From NCBI GenBank assembly GCA_947378425.1, contig CANCJV010000030.1, positions 1 through 52,587 on the forward strand: 52,587 bases of DNA, given 5' to 3'. The notes below the pieces were generated by a model, which had not been told where the DNA came from, ran no database searches, and saw only the letters and a list, made by a program, of their open reading frames with translations. The stretch is from Synechococcaceae cyanobacterium (GTDB taxonomy: Bacteria; Cyanobacteriota; Cyanobacteriia; PCC-6307; Cyanobiaceae). The position numbers were made by a program, and so were the translations under genes. Numbering within the stretch: position 1 is the stretch's first letter; each line of letters starts with the position of its first letter. Below are positions 1-8,951 of the stretch, piece by piece.

Positions 1-1613
1 TCAATGCCCTGGCGGAAGCAGTCAAGGTCACGATCGGACCCAAGGGCCGCAATGTGGTGCTCGAGAAAAAGTTCGGAGCCCCCGACATCGTCAATGACGG
101 GGTCACCATCGCCAAGGAGATTGAACTCGAGGATCCCTTCGAGAACATCGGCGCCAAGCTGATGCAGCAGGTCGCCTCCAAAACCAAGGACACCGCCGGC
201 GACGGCACCACCACCGCCACCGTCCTGGCCCAGGCCATGGTGCACGAGGGCCTGCGCAACGTGGCCGCCGGTGCCAACCCGGTCGCCCTGCGCCGTGGCA
301 TGGAGAAAGCCACCGCCCAGATCGTGGCGGGGATCCGCTCTCAGGCCCGGCCCGTGGCCGGTGAAGCCATCCGCCAGGTGGCCACCGTCAGCTCCGGCAA
401 CGACGAGGAGATCGGTCGCATGATCGCTGAGGCGATGGAGAAGGTGAGCGCCGATGGCGTGATCACCGTCGAGGAATCCAAGTCCCTCGCCACCGAACTG
501 GAGATCACCGAAGGCATGGCGTTTGATCGCGGCTACGCCTCCCCCTACTTCGTCACCGATCAGGAACGGCGCGAATGCGTCTTCGAGAACCCGCTGCTGC
601 TGATCACCGATCGCAAGATCGGCACCGTGGCTGATCTCGTACCGGTGCTCGAGGCCGTGTCCCGCAGTGGCCGGCCGCTGGTGATCCTGGCCGAGGACGT
701 GGAGGGGGAGGCCCTCGCCACCCTGGTGGTCAACAAGACCCGCGGCGTGTTGCAAGTCGCCGCGGTCCGGGCCCCTGGCTTCGGCGATCGGCGCAAGGCC
801 ATGCTGGAAGACATCGCCGTGCTCACCGGCGCCCAGGTGATTTCCGAAGACCGGGCGATGAGCCTGGAGAAGGCCACGCTGGAGGATCTGGGCCGGGCCC
901 ATCGGATCACGATCACCAAGGACCAGACGACGATCGTGGCCGATGAAGCCCGCAAAACAGCCGTGTCCGAGCGGGTGGCGTCGATCAAAAGGGAGTTCGA
1001 GGCCACCGACTCGGACTACGACCGCGAAAAACTGAGCGAGCGCATCGCCAAGCTGGCCGGCGGCGTCGCCGTGATCAAGGTGGGTGCCCCCACGGAAACC
1101 GAACTGCGCAATCGCAAGCTGCGGATCGAGGATGCCCTCAACGCCACCCGGGCCGCCGTCGAGGAGGGCATCGTCGCCGGTGGTGGCAGCCTGCTGCTGC
1201 AGCTGGCCGATGGCCTGGGCAGCCTGGCCGCCGAACTGAGCGGCGACGAGCGCACCGGTGTCGAGATCGTGCAGCGATCGCTCGCCGCACCGGTGCGCCA
1301 GATCGCCACCAATGCCGGCGCCAACGGCGATGTGGTGATCGAGGAGATCCGCCGCTCCGGCCAGGGCTACAACGCCGTCACTAGCCGCTGCGAAGACCTG
1401 CTGGCCGCCGGCATCCTTGATGCCGCCAAGGTGGTGCGCCTCGGTCTCCAGGATGCGGTCTCGATCGCCTCGCTGCTGATCACCACCGAATGTGTGATCG
1501 CCGACAAGCCCGAACCCGCTGCTCCTCCCGCCGGAGATGGCGGTATGGGTGGGATGGGCGGCATGGGAGGCATGGGCGGGATGGGAGGCATGGGCATGCC
1601 CGGCATGATGTGA
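1..1613 (+). CDS. groEL: Chaperonin GroEL, second (non-groES-linked) type, 5' truncated
   Basis: This is the 60-kDa chaperonin that folds proteins in an ATP-driven double ring. The frame is already open at the window edge: bases 3-53 encode [17 protein letters not shown] in the same frame as the rest, so only about 20 N-terminal residues are missing. The ATP-site motif AGDGTTT is present, and the protein ends in a Gly-Gly-Met repeat tail closing with GMPGMM. That tail, and the second half of the sequence, resemble the second GroEL of Synechococcus rather than the copy paired with groES. No groES lies downstream. The next genes are on the opposite strand. The family call is certain; the paralogue assignment rests on recalled family sequences. 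Confidence 0.97.
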   Translation, partial: NALAEAVKVTIGPKGRNVVLEKKFGAPDIVNDGVTIAKEIELEDPFENIGAKLMQQVASKTKDTAGDGTTTATVLAQAMVHEGLRNVAAGANPVALRRGMEKATAQIVAGIRSQARPVAGEAIRQVATVSSGNDEEIGRMIAEAMEKVSADGVITVEESKSLATELEITEGMAFDRGYASPYFVTDQERRECVFENPLLLITDRKIGTVADLVPVLEAVSRSGRPLVILAEDVEGEALATLVVNKTRGVLQVAAVRAPGFGDRRKAMLEDIAVLTGAQVISEDRAMSLEKATLEDLGRAHRITITKDQTTIVADEARKTAVSERVASIKREFEATDSDYDREKLSERIAKLAGGVAVIKVGAPTETELRNRKLRIEDALNATRAAVEEGIVAGGGSLLLQLADGLGSLAAELSGDERTGVEIVQRSLAAPVRQIATNAGANGDVVIEEIRRSGQGYNAVTSRCEDLLAAGILDAAKVVRLGLQDAVSIASLLITTECVIADKPEPAAPPAGDGGMGGMGGMGGMGGMGGMGMPGMM

Positions 1614-1639
1614 GCCCCTGCGGCCAACCCCGCCGCGTC

Positions 1640-1846
1640 TCAGAGATCCCTCAGCAGTCGCGCATGCAGGCGACAGACGCTGAGGGCTTTCTGTGGCGGG
1701 TCGCTGCAGAGCTTTCCAAGTTCCCGATTGAGGGCCTGCATCTGGACCAGGTGAAGCGTGCTCATCGGCAACCCGAACAGCACGCTGCCGAACAGCGCAA
1801 CGCCACCGCAGGTCACAGAGCAGGACAGAGGAACCAGAAATCGCAT
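1640..1846 (-). CDS. Small hypothetical protein with N-terminal membrane segment (68 aa)
   Basis: A short open frame convergent with groEL. Residues 3-27 are hydrophobic (a single membrane segment or uncleaved signal), followed by a hydrophilic tail with three cysteines in LCSDPP and VCRLHAR. The ATG at 1846 was chosen because GGGAAGG sits six bases upstream as a ribosome-binding site. An in-frame start six codons further up would place that site inside the gene. A 14-bp perfect inverted repeat begins immediately upstream of the ribosome site. Composition is far more protein-like than other frames here. I do not recognise a function. It could be a small conserved picocyanobacterial membrane protein. 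Confidence 0.6.
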   Translation of the reverse strand: MRFLVPLSCSVTCGGVALFGSVLFGLPMSTLHLVQMQALNRELGKLCSDPPQKALSVCRLHARLLRDL

Positions 1847-1856
1847 GACAACCTTC

Positions 1857-1896
1857 CCAGCCATGGACGGTCAAGGTTGTGGCCGTCCATGGCTGG
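1857..1896 (-). promoter_or_regulatory. 14-bp perfect inverted repeat just upstream of the small gene's ribosome site
   Basis: Arms 1857-1870 and 1883-1896 are exact reverse complements (core CCATGGACGG / CCGTCCATGG) separated by 12 bases. The hairpin would end one base or so before the GGGAAGG ribosome site of the 68-aa gene. No T-run follows on either strand, so a leader hairpin or a protein-binding site fits better than a terminator. The structure is certain; the role is inferred. Confidence 0.55.
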
Positions 1897-2393
1897 CCAA
1901 CGACGTCTTCCCATGGTGGCCAATCCCGCTGCCCTTGAGACAGCTGCGATACAAATCCTTGGCCTTGAAGCAAGCAAACTCGGTCGCCCACCTCCGCCGA
2001 AGCGGATCGTGGCCATTCCTGCCGCTGGGGTGATTTCGCTGGGGCTGCACCCGAACCGGCACCTCGCAGGAACCTCCGGATCTTCAGCAGCCCAACCGAT
2101 CTGCCGGGGGTCGCTCAACCTGGCCGTGCAGCGGACGCAAGCTGAACCACAGACCAGGGCCCGCGAAAATCCCCCGATCGCGCTGCTGTGAGCCAGCAGC
2201 AAAGCCCCAGCAGCCTGGACGTTCCGCCGGCATGAGCACCGTTCGCAGCAGCGCATGCACCCTCGGAGTTCTGAAGGTTGCCGTCATGCCCCCCGTCATC
2301 CGGTCCGGGCTTTGGTCAGGTCTTGGACTTGGACTTGGACTTGGACTTGGGGTCCGGAATGGGGCCAAGCAGCCAAGGAAGCGCGCCAGCCTT
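1897..2393. other. About 500 bp without a convincing gene; contains a hexamer repeat
   Basis: Between the small membrane-protein gene and the end of nanE. The short open frames here have arginine/proline/serine-rich translations typical of non-coding frames in GC-rich DNA. The only clear structure is the CTTGGA hexamer tract at 2322-2350. I see no terminator with a T-run after nanE and no RNA gene. Confidence 0.6.
2322..2350. repeat. Tandem hexamer CTTGGA, four perfect copies plus a partial fifth
   Basis: Four head-to-tail CTTGGA units run from 2322 to 2345, followed by CTTGG. The tract lies about 45 bases beyond the nanE stop codon on nanE's downstream side and is not inside a supported gene. 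Such tracts change copy number easily. Confidence 0.9.
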
Positions 2394-3116
2394 TCAGCGG
2401 CTCTGGGCCGCGGCTGCCATCGCCCGTGCATAGGCCGCCACCTGGAGATCCACCCCCGTGATCGCCGTCCCCACCACCACCGCATCGGCGCCGGCCCCGA
2501 GGGCGCGGCTGGCCTGGTCCGCCGAGCCAATGCCGCCCTCACAGATCAGCAGGGTGGCGCTGGGCAGCTGGGCGCGAAGCGGCCCCAGCAGCTCCCAGGC
2601 CGGCGGTCTCAGGCCGGCGCTGACCTCGGTATAGCCGTAGAGGGTGGTCCCAACCCAGTCGCAGCCCAGCTCAGCCGCCCGTAGACCGTTGGCGAGGTTG
2701 TCGACATCGGCCATCAACGGCGCCCCCAGCTCGGCCGCGGATCGCGCGACCAACTCCTCCAGGCGCTGGCCATCGGGACGATGTCGCTCGGTGGCATCGA
2801 TCGCCACCACATCGGCACCGGCCGCCCACACCGCCTCAATCTCCGACCAGCCTGGGGTGATGTAGACGGGACTGTCGGCAAAATTGCGCTTCCACAGACC
2901 GATGATCAAGGCCTCGGGGCAGCGGCGTCGCACGGCTCCGATGTGCTCGGGGCTCTCAAGCCGCACCCCCACGGCCCCATTGGCGAGGCTGGCCTCGGCC
3001 ATGGCGGCGATGACGGCGGGATCACGCAGCGGTGAGCCTTCGGGAGCCTGCACCGAGACGATCAGCCCACCGGCCAGGGCGGGCCGGCCCAGACGGGCAG
3101 GAAGGGACGAAGACAT
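2394..3116 (-). CDS. nanE: Putative N-acetylmannosamine-6-phosphate 2-epimerase
   Basis: A 240-residue TIM-barrel protein of the NanE family, which interconverts ManNAc-6-P and GlcNAc-6-P in sialic-acid and amino-sugar catabolism. Family hallmarks are visible: the start GGLIVSVQAPEGSPL, the segment IGLWKRN followed by ITP, ADVVAIDAT with a following HRPDG, the catalytic-region ADVDN, GTTLYGYT, and the phosphate-binding C-terminal ICEGGI and VVVGTAIT. Length matches the family (about 220-240). The ATG at 3116 is 11 bases after the stop of the upstream hypothetical gene, so it is probably the last gene of the ctaA-ctaB-ABC transcription unit. No other nan genes are in view, so it may serve amino-sugar salvage rather than sialate use. 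Confidence 0.9.
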   Translation of the reverse strand: MSSSLPARLGRPALAGGLIVSVQAPEGSPLRDPAVIAAMAEASLANGAVGVRLESPEHIGAVRRRCPEALIIGLWKRNFADSPVYITPGWSEIEAVWAAGADVVAIDATERHRPDGQRLEELVARSAAELGAPLMADVDNLANGLRAAELGCDWVGTTLYGYTEVSAGLRPPAWELLGPLRAQLPSATLLICEGGIGSADQASRALGAGADAVVVGTAITGVDLQVAAYARAMAAAAQSR

Positions 3117-3127
3117 GGGGACTGGGC

Positions 3128-4762
3128 TCAGGAGGCGCGGGGCAGATCATCGTCAGCCGCCAGCCAGGCCCGCAAAGCTGACAGGGCCTGGGGGGCTGGC
3201 GCCGGACGGGTTTCCCCCTGGCGGCGCCCCAGCAACCGCTGACGCAGTTGCTGGGTGGTCGACAACCGGGCCTGCGGTTCAGCAGCTGTTGGGTTGGGTG
3301 ACCAGGCATCGTCAGCGAAGCGCGGCCCAAACGCCGCCACCGGGGCCTGATGCGGGGATAGCGGAGCAGCCGCTTCCCCCACCAGCGCCTCGTAGTCGTC
3401 CGGCTGCGCCAGCGACCAGGAGGCCGCAGGGGCGTCGGCCCCCCTGGGAGCGGCAGGAGTTGTTCCGCTGGCTGCGGTGCCGGCGAGGGTCGTGGCAGCT
3501 TCCGCCGGTTCCTGCGAAAGCTGCGGCTGGGAACCGACGCCTGAGTTCGGCCCCTGCAGGCTGGTGACCGCCTCCTCCACGCAGTCGCGAACCAGGGCCT
3601 TCACCCGTGTCAGGGAAAAGCGGCTGCGCAGGCGATCGCCGAGCCCGGCCATGCGACCTTCGGCCCGGCCCCAGAATCCAGCGACCTGCTCACCCTGGGC
3701 CGTGTCTCCCTGCGGCGCGGCTCCCAGCGCCTGACCATCCCGAGGGAGATCGCTGACGGTGGAGGCCTTGGCTCCGGATTCGCTGCCCACCGGCGACTGA
3801 TCCAGCGGCCTAGGGATCACGAAGGAGAAGATGCGCTGGGGCTGCAGCTCAGGGCCGGGATTGCCGAAGGGATCCGAATGGGCTGCTGGGAGTTGGGCGA
3901 GGGAGTGTTCAGCCAGCCCGGGCGTCTGGCCCTGATCCAGTTGGTCGATCGGATCGAACGGGCTGGACTGCCTGCGCTGCTGGGTCGGGTCCAGGCTTTC
4001 GCTCGGCATGCCCTCCCCCTCGGCCGAAGCGCTCGCTTCAACCGGGCCGACTCCAACCTCGGCCGATTCAAGCTGAGCTGGCTCCACCAGGTGTCCAGGC
4101 TCGGCGACAACCGACCGAGCTTGGCCGGGAAACTCGGCGGCCAGGGCCTCAAAGGCTGCATCCACGGCCGCCACCGCAAGCATGTCCAGGTCTGGCCTAG
4201 CCACCAGCTTCTGGAGCTCCGGCTGGGACGCCAGGGGCTCAGCCGAGGTCAGCAACTCGCTGCCCTGATCAGACAGGCCAGAGGCTGCAGCCGAGGCCAT
4301 GGCGGCAATGGAGCCATCGGCAACCAGCGAGCCCAGATCACCGGCCAGTCGATCGTCAGCCGCTGATCCAGCGGCAACGGCTCCATCCATCGTCGAGGCA
4401 GGCCCAACCGCAACAGCCCCGGCTGCCAGCTCCGGCGGGGCTGAGCCAGGCGAAGCCACCGCGTCGCCCCCTGGGTTCGGATCGCTGAAGGCGTTCTCTT
4501 GAGGGGACTGGAGCGCCGCTGCTGCGATCGGCTCGGCCGCCAGCAACAGGTCCAACCAGATCCAGCTCCGCTGCTCCGATTCCAGCGCCCGGCTGCGGCG
4601 ACGCAGACTGTCGAGAGCACCGACGCCCTGGCGATGAACCAGGTGTTGCAGCAGCTGCAGGCAGGTGTTGGCGTCGCGCCGGCCCAGAGCCTTGAGGAAC
4701 TCGGCTTCACGATCGGGTCGCGCTGGCAGGGAGGGGGCGAAACCGGGAGCGGACTGGGGCAC
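3128..4762 (-). CDS. Hypothetical low-complexity acidic protein (544 aa)
   Basis: No function recognised. Residues 15-85 form an orderly, probably helical segment (Asp-Arg-Glu rich, with LQLLQHLVHRQG and WIWLDLLLAAEP). The middle, about 90-440, is Ala/Pro/Ser/Glu/Gln-rich and looks disordered. The last 100 residues regain order, with short Arg-rich and acidic motifs near the end. There is no signal peptide or membrane segment. It starts with GTG six bases beyond the stop of the ABC-2 permease and ends 11 bases before nanE, so it sits inside the operon. An ordered-disordered-ordered layout in a fixed position beside an exporter suggests an accessory or scaffold, but that is inference only. Confidence 0.75.
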   Translation of the reverse strand: MPQSAPGFAPSLPARPDREAEFLKALGRRDANTCLQLLQHLVHRQGVGALDSLRRRSRALESEQRSWIWLDLLLAAEPIAAAALQSPQENAFSDPNPGGDAVASPGSAPPELAAGAVAVGPASTMDGAVAAGSAADDRLAGDLGSLVADGSIAAMASAAASGLSDQGSELLTSAEPLASQPELQKLVARPDLDMLAVAAVDAAFEALAAEFPGQARSVVAEPGHLVEPAQLESAEVGVGPVEASASAEGEGMPSESLDPTQQRRQSSPFDPIDQLDQGQTPGLAEHSLAQLPAAHSDPFGNPGPELQPQRIFSFVIPRPLDQSPVGSESGAKASTVSDLPRDGQALGAAPQGDTAQGEQVAGFWGRAEGRMAGLGDRLRSRFSLTRVKALVRDCVEEAVTSLQGPNSGVGSQPQLSQEPAEAATTLAGTAASGTTPAAPRGADAPAASWSLAQPDDYEALVGEAAAPLSPHQAPVAAFGPRFADDAWSPNPTAAEPQARLSTTQQLRQRLLGRRQGETRPAPAPQALSALRAWLAADDDLPRAS

Positions 4763-4768
4763 GGTGAC

Positions 4769-5632
4769 TCAGGTGAGTTTGCGATCCAGCAGGGGACGGA
4801 TCGCCAGGAAAAGACCCACCGCCAATGCCGCCAGGATCCCGAGACAGGTGGCGGCAGTGAGGTCGCCGTAAGGAGCGTTCAGCACCACGTTGGAGAGGTG
4901 GAACGTCCCGCCGTAGGCGGCACGGATGGGTTCAATCGCGAAGGTAAGGGGATTCAGCGCCGCTAGCCAGCCCAACCAGCCCGGCATGAAGGAGATCGGT
5001 GCCAACGCGGTGCTGGCGAACAGCAACGGCAGGTTGGCCACGAAGATCACGGCAATCAACTCGATGTGACCTGGCAGGGCGAAGGCCAGGCCCAGGCTCA
5101 GGGCCGTGACAGCGAACACGAGCAGCAGCAGGGTGACCAACACCACCACGAGCCCGGCAGCTCCGGGCCAGCCGTAGCCCAACAAGGCGGCCGTCACCAT
5201 GATCGCCAGGCTCTGTACCAGGCTGAGGCTGGTGATGTAGAGCACTGAGGCCAGCACAATCGAACTGCGGGATCGCAACGGCGCCACCAGCAACCTGTTG
5301 AGGAAGCCGAACTCCCGATCGAACATCACCGGCAGACCGGCGTTGAGGGCAGCACTGAAGGCCGTGAAAACAATCACCCCGGCACCGAGAAAGCGGCCGT
5401 AGCTGCCACCACCGGGCAACAGCCCCTCCGGGGCCTTGGCGAACAGAGCACCGAACAGCACAAGCCAGATCAGGGGCTGCAGCACCCCTGCCACCAGGGT
5501 GGAGGGCCGCCTGGCCAACTGGACAAACAGGCGCCGCGTCAGTGCCAGGGTTTCCTGACGGATCTCAGCGAAGGCAGAAGAATCTCCGGCAACACCCCGC
5601 ATGGGGTCCAGGGAAGGATTGGCGCTGGTCAT
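4769..5632 (-). CDS. ABC-2 type transporter permease
   Basis: Membrane half of an ABC exporter of the DrrB/ABC-2 family, 287 residues with about six hydrophobic helices. Landmarks are the cytoplasmic N-terminus with ETLALTRRLFVQLARRP, then QPLIWLVLFGALF, the conserved FDREFGFLNRLLVAPLRS loop, and the C-terminal NPLTFAIEPIRA. The frame stays open upstream of 5632, but that extension is arginine/serine-rich and antisense in character, so the ATG at 5632 (MTSANPSL) is chosen; a second ATG nine codons on is possible. It follows its ATPase partner by 31 bases and precedes the hypothetical gene by six. Substrate unknown: such pairs export drugs, lipids or polysaccharides. Confidence 0.92.
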   Translation of the reverse strand: MTSANPSLDPMRGVAGDSSAFAEIRQETLALTRRLFVQLARRPSTLVAGVLQPLIWLVLFGALFAKAPEGLLPGGGSYGRFLGAGVIVFTAFSAALNAGLPVMFDREFGFLNRLLVAPLRSRSSIVLASVLYITSLSLVQSLAIMVTAALLGYGWPGAAGLVVVLVTLLLLVFAVTALSLGLAFALPGHIELIAVIFVANLPLLFASTALAPISFMPGWLGWLAALNPLTFAIEPIRAAYGGTFHLSNVVLNAPYGDLTAATCLGILAALAVGLFLAIRPLLDRKLT

Positions 5633-5663
5633 CGTGGGGGGACTGCAAGACGGAAAACGCGGC

Positions 5664-6689
5664 TCAACGCATGGACTGCTGGCGCTCGACCTTGGGGTCG
5701 CGCAGGCCGGCCACCGCAAGCTCGGCATCCATGAGGGTGCGACCAGTGGCCTGCAGGTAGACATCATCCAGGCTGGGACGGCTCTGGGCGAGGGCGAAGA
5801 CGGGCAGGTCGGCTGCGGTGAGCTGCTGGCGCAGTTGCTCGATGACCCCGCCGTCCTGCACGACGAGATTGAGTGAGTAGCCCTGGGAGCGGTTGACGAC
5901 CACCTGTCGCACTCCAGGACAGTCCTCCAGCAGGGCCTGCACCCTCGCCGCTTCTGCGGCATCGCTGAACTCCCGCACGCGCAGAGTCACCCGATCACCC
6001 CCCAGCGCATCTTTCAGCGCCTCCGGCGTGCCTTCAGCGATCACCCGACCCGCCTCGATGATGGCCAGGCGGTCTGCCAGGGCATCCACCTCCTCAAGGT
6101 AATGGCTGCTCAGCAGCACGGTGGTGCCCTGATCGCGCAACTGTTGCAGCACCTGCCAGATCGCCGCGCGGCTCTCGATATCGAGCCCGACCGTGGGCTC
6201 ATCGAGCACCAGCAGACGTGGCCTGTGCAGCAGACCGGCCGCCAGATCCAGCCGGCGGCGCATGCCGCCGGAATAGGTGCCGCAGCGGCGATCGATCCAC
6301 TCCTCCATACCGAGCAGCTCGATCAACTCCTCCATGCGGCGATTGCGATCGGCGGCGGCGAGGTGATAGAGGTCGCCTTGGAGCTGCAGCAGCTCCCGGC
6401 CGCTGAGAATCTTGTCGATCGCCACCTCCTGGGCGACATATCCCATCAGGCGCCTGACGCCCCGAGGATCTGACAGGCCATCGACACCGGCGACGATGAC
6501 GTCGCCGGTGTCCGGAGCCAGCAGGGTGGAGAGGATGCGCAGAGCGGTGGTCTTGCCAGCGCCGTTCGGACCGAGGAGTCCATAGAGGCTGCCCTGCGGA
6601 ACGCTCAGACAGAGATCGTCAAGGGCCTGGACCGGAGCCAGCTTGGAGCCGCCGCCATACCGTTTGCTGAGGTGCTGGAGCTCGATCAA
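5664..6689 (-). CDS. ABC transporter ATP-binding protein, DrrA/multidrug-export type
   Basis: ATPase partner of the adjacent ABC-2 permease. From the chosen start: Walker A GPNGAGKTT at about 40-48, Q-loop YVAQE at about 87, signature YSGGMRRR at about 139-146, Walker B LLVLDEP at about 159-165, H-loop histidine near 196. The C-terminal 100 residues are the regulatory domain usual in DrrA-like proteins, ending in SLDDVYLQATG. The start is TTG at 6689 (protein beginning IELQHLSKRYG as in the family), with GGGGAGA eight bases upstream. A GTG at 6722 would add 11 residues and leave only three bases after ctaB. Either way it is in the ctaA-ctaB transcription unit. Confidence 0.93.
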   Translation of the reverse strand: MIELQHLSKRYGGGSKLAPVQALDDLCLSVPQGSLYGLLGPNGAGKTTALRILSTLLAPDTGDVIVAGVDGLSDPRGVRRLMGYVAQEVAIDKILSGRELLQLQGDLYHLAAADRNRRMEELIELLGMEEWIDRRCGTYSGGMRRRLDLAAGLLHRPRLLVLDEPTVGLDIESRAAIWQVLQQLRDQGTTVLLSSHYLEEVDALADRLAIIEAGRVIAEGTPEALKDALGGDRVTLRVREFSDAAEAARVQALLEDCPGVRQVVVNRSQGYSLNLVVQDGGVIEQLRQQLTAADLPVFALAQSRPSLDDVYLQATGRTLMDAELAVAGLRDPKVERQQSMR

Positions 6690-6725
6690 GCCCGGATCTC
6701 CCCCGAGAAAGCATGGCAGCACAAT

Positions 6726-7739
6726 CTAGGCAGCACCGGGGGCCCCCAGAGACGGAATCGCGGAGCAGAGATCCATCAGGCTGGACAGCTGGAAAGCCCC
6801 GGCCTGAGGTGTGCGGGCCAGCAAGAGCAGCAGGCAGGTGCCGAAGAGATAGAGGATCGACCATCGGAACAGGCTGCGGGCCATGAGCGGATCTTCCGGT
6901 TCCAGGCTGAGCCGCTGGCTGAGCTGTAGCAGGCGGCCGTTGAAGGGCAACACCAGCAGGCCATACAGCCAGCCACCGCAGGGAACCACCAGGATGCCCA
7001 GCAGGCTGAGCCCGATGGTGACCCAGGTGTACCGGCCGATCTCCCGGGCCGTGAGAACCACACCATGAACCACGGGAAGCATCGGAATGCCGACGGAGCG
7101 ATAGTCCTCACGCAACAGCAGGGCCAGGGACCAGAAATGGGCCGGAGTCCAGACCATCACCAGGCTGAACAGCCACCAGGCGGGCCAGCCCAGGGAGCCG
7201 CTGGCGGCGGCGGCGCCCACCAGCGGTGGGATCGCTCCGGCCACTCCGCCAATGACGATGTTCTGGGTGGTGCGGGGTTTGAGCAGGGCGGTGTACAGCA
7301 GCACGTAGCTGCACAGGCCGAGCAGGGCCAGGCTGGCCGCCAGGGGATTGACACCGAAAACCAGCAGGGCGATCGAGGCCAGAGTGAGGGCGATCGCCAG
7401 AGCGAAGGCCTGCCTGCTCGCCAGCCGGCCTGACGGCAGAGCCCGCCTGCTGGTGCGCTGCATGCGGCCGTCGAGTTCCTCCTCCCACAGGCAGTTGAGA
7501 ACACCGGCGGCCGCCGAGGCCATCGCCCCTCCCACAAGGGTGGCGCTGATGCGGAGGGGACTGGGAGGCCACTCCGGCGTGACCGCCATCCCCGCCAGGG
7601 TTGTTGCCAGCAGCAAGGGGATCAACCGTGGCTTTGCGACCTCCAGCCAGGCCGGCAGCTTCACGGAAGGGCGAATCGTCGCCGGGGTTGCGGCGGCGGG
7701 CTGAAGCGCCTGGGGCGCCAGGACGGTGGCACTAACCAT
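6726..7739 (-). CDS. ctaB: Protoheme IX farnesyltransferase (heme O synthase)
   Basis: A membrane UbiA-family prenyltransferase that attaches a farnesyl group to heme B to give heme O, the precursor of heme A. It is 337 residues with eight or nine hydrophobic helices. The first prenyl-diphosphate motif is [15 protein letters not shown] (Asp to Glu at one position of the usual NxxDxxxD), followed by [10 protein letters not shown]. The second is [15 protein letters not shown]. The ATG at 7739 was chosen because the family starts shortly before [16 protein letters not shown]. It overlaps the end of ctaA by eight bases, which argues for coupled translation. The product passes to CtaA and then to the oxidase encoded divergently at 8952 onward. 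Confidence 0.96.
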   Translation of the reverse strand: MVSATVLAPQALQPAAATPATIRPSVKLPAWLEVAKPRLIPLLLATTLAGMAVTPEWPPSPLRISATLVGGAMASAAAGVLNCLWEEELDGRMQRTSRRALPSGRLASRQAFALAIALTLASIALLVFGVNPLAASLALLGLCSYVLLYTALLKPRTTQNIVIGGVAGAIPPLVGAAAASGSLGWPAWWLFSLVMVWTPAHFWSLALLLREDYRSVGIPMLPVVHGVVLTAREIGRYTWVTIGLSLLGILVVPCGGWLYGLLVLPFNGRLLQLSQRLSLEPEDPLMARSLFRWSILYLFGTCLLLLLARTPQAGAFQLSSLMDLCSAIPSLGAPGAA

Positions 7740-8793
7740 GATCGACCTCCAGAGTGGGCGGAACAGAAGAAGTGGAGCCAGGCCAGCTACGGCCGAGCAG
7801 GGCTCCGAGGACAGCCACCAGAAGAGCAGCCGTGAATTGATGAGCCACGGTGACGGCGGGAACCGCCAGGGCCAGGCGCAAGGTGGAGATCCCCAGCACC
7901 ACCTGCACCAGCACCAAGCCACCTGAGACAAGCGCAAAGCCCCTCAAGCAACGAGCTGGAACGGGCAGTGCCAGGGAGGCCGTAGCGACCAGCAGTACCG
8001 AGAGGGCAGCTGGATAAGCGCCCAGGCGATGGGCCAGCAACCAGGAGCAGGACTGACCGGCAGCGAAACAGAGTTCGGCACTCCACTGGCTGGCCATGGC
8101 ACCACCAAGGATGCACTGGCTCAGCACCACCAGCACGGACAGAGGAAGCAGCCATCGCCACCAGAGTGGGGTTACCGCCGCTGGATTGGAGCTGGCCGCC
8201 GATGCGTTCGACGGTTGGGCCAGGGCAACCACCAGGCGCTGGTGCAGAGCGCTGACCAGCAGCACCAGCAGCAGGGCTGTGGCCAGATGGGCCGTCACGG
8301 TGGATGCCTCGAGCAAGTGGAGGACAGTGAGAGCCCCGAGCAGACCCTGGGCTGCCACCAGGAGCAGGGCCGCGCTAGAGAGCCAGGGAAGCCACCGGGG
8401 CAGACGCGAACGGAAAACCAGCGAGAGAGCGCTCAGCGCCAACAGGGCAAGACCGACCAGGAAGGCATCAAGGCGGTGGAACCATTCCAGGAAAACCTGA
8501 AGGTTCATCTGACGGCCAGGCAGAAGCACCCCGTAGCAAAGGGGCCAGTCCGGGCAGGCCAGTCCCGCCTGCATCACCCTGGTGGTCCCACCGATCACCA
8601 CCAGGGCCACCAGGGCCACCACCAGATGGCCGGTGATCAGGGTGAGGGCACGTTCAAGGCGATCAGCAACCGCTGGAATGCTCGCAATCGAACCAGTCCC
8701 CGTTGCGGAACCAGGACCTGGGACCGACGAGAGACGACTCCCAGCGATGGCAGTGCCGGCGTGGAGCGGAGATTGCAGAGTCACCACCACCAT
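7732..8793 (-). CDS. ctaA: Heme A synthase (COX15/CtaA)
   Basis: Oxidises the C8 methyl of heme O to the formyl group of heme A. A polytopic protein of 353 residues with eight hydrophobic helices. The heme-ligand histidines are in [24 protein letters not shown] and VAHQFTAAL. The cysteine-containing loop [12 protein letters not shown] follows the first helix. The first 45 residues are a variable extension, so the true start may be downstream of the ATG at 8793. First gene of a leftward unit continuing into ctaB, and divergent from ctaC across 158 bases that must hold both promoters; I could not pick convincing -35/-10 boxes there. Confidence 0.95.
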   Translation of the reverse strand: MVVVTLQSPLHAGTAIAGSRLSSVPGPGSATGTGSIASIPAVADRLERALTLITGHLVVALVALVVIGGTTRVMQAGLACPDWPLCYGVLLPGRQMNLQVFLEWFHRLDAFLVGLALLALSALSLVFRSRLPRWLPWLSSAALLLVAAQGLLGALTVLHLLEASTVTAHLATALLLVLLVSALHQRLVVALAQPSNASAASSNPAAVTPLWWRWLLPLSVLVVLSQCILGGAMASQWSAELCFAAGQSCSWLLAHRLGAYPAALSVLLVATASLALPVPARCLRGFALVSGGLVLVQVVLGISTLRLALAVPAVTVAHQFTAALLVAVLGALLGRSWPGSTSSVPPTLEVDHG

Positions 8794-8951
8794 GAGATCG
8801 GGTGGACAACTTAGCGAGTTTGGGCAGATGAGCGATCCCGCACATCTCAGCGCCTAAATGCAAAGTTTATTGGGATTTGCCGTTCTCGCTACAGGTCGAC
8901 TCGCCATCCGCCGCTGAACTCCATAGGGTGGAAACCGATTGATCTGTCCAC

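Noticed and set aside
5633-5962. Upstream extension of the ABC-2 permease by 110 codons
   Set aside because: It overlaps the ATPase gene in another frame and is Arg/Ser/Pro-rich; the ATG at 5632 fits the family.
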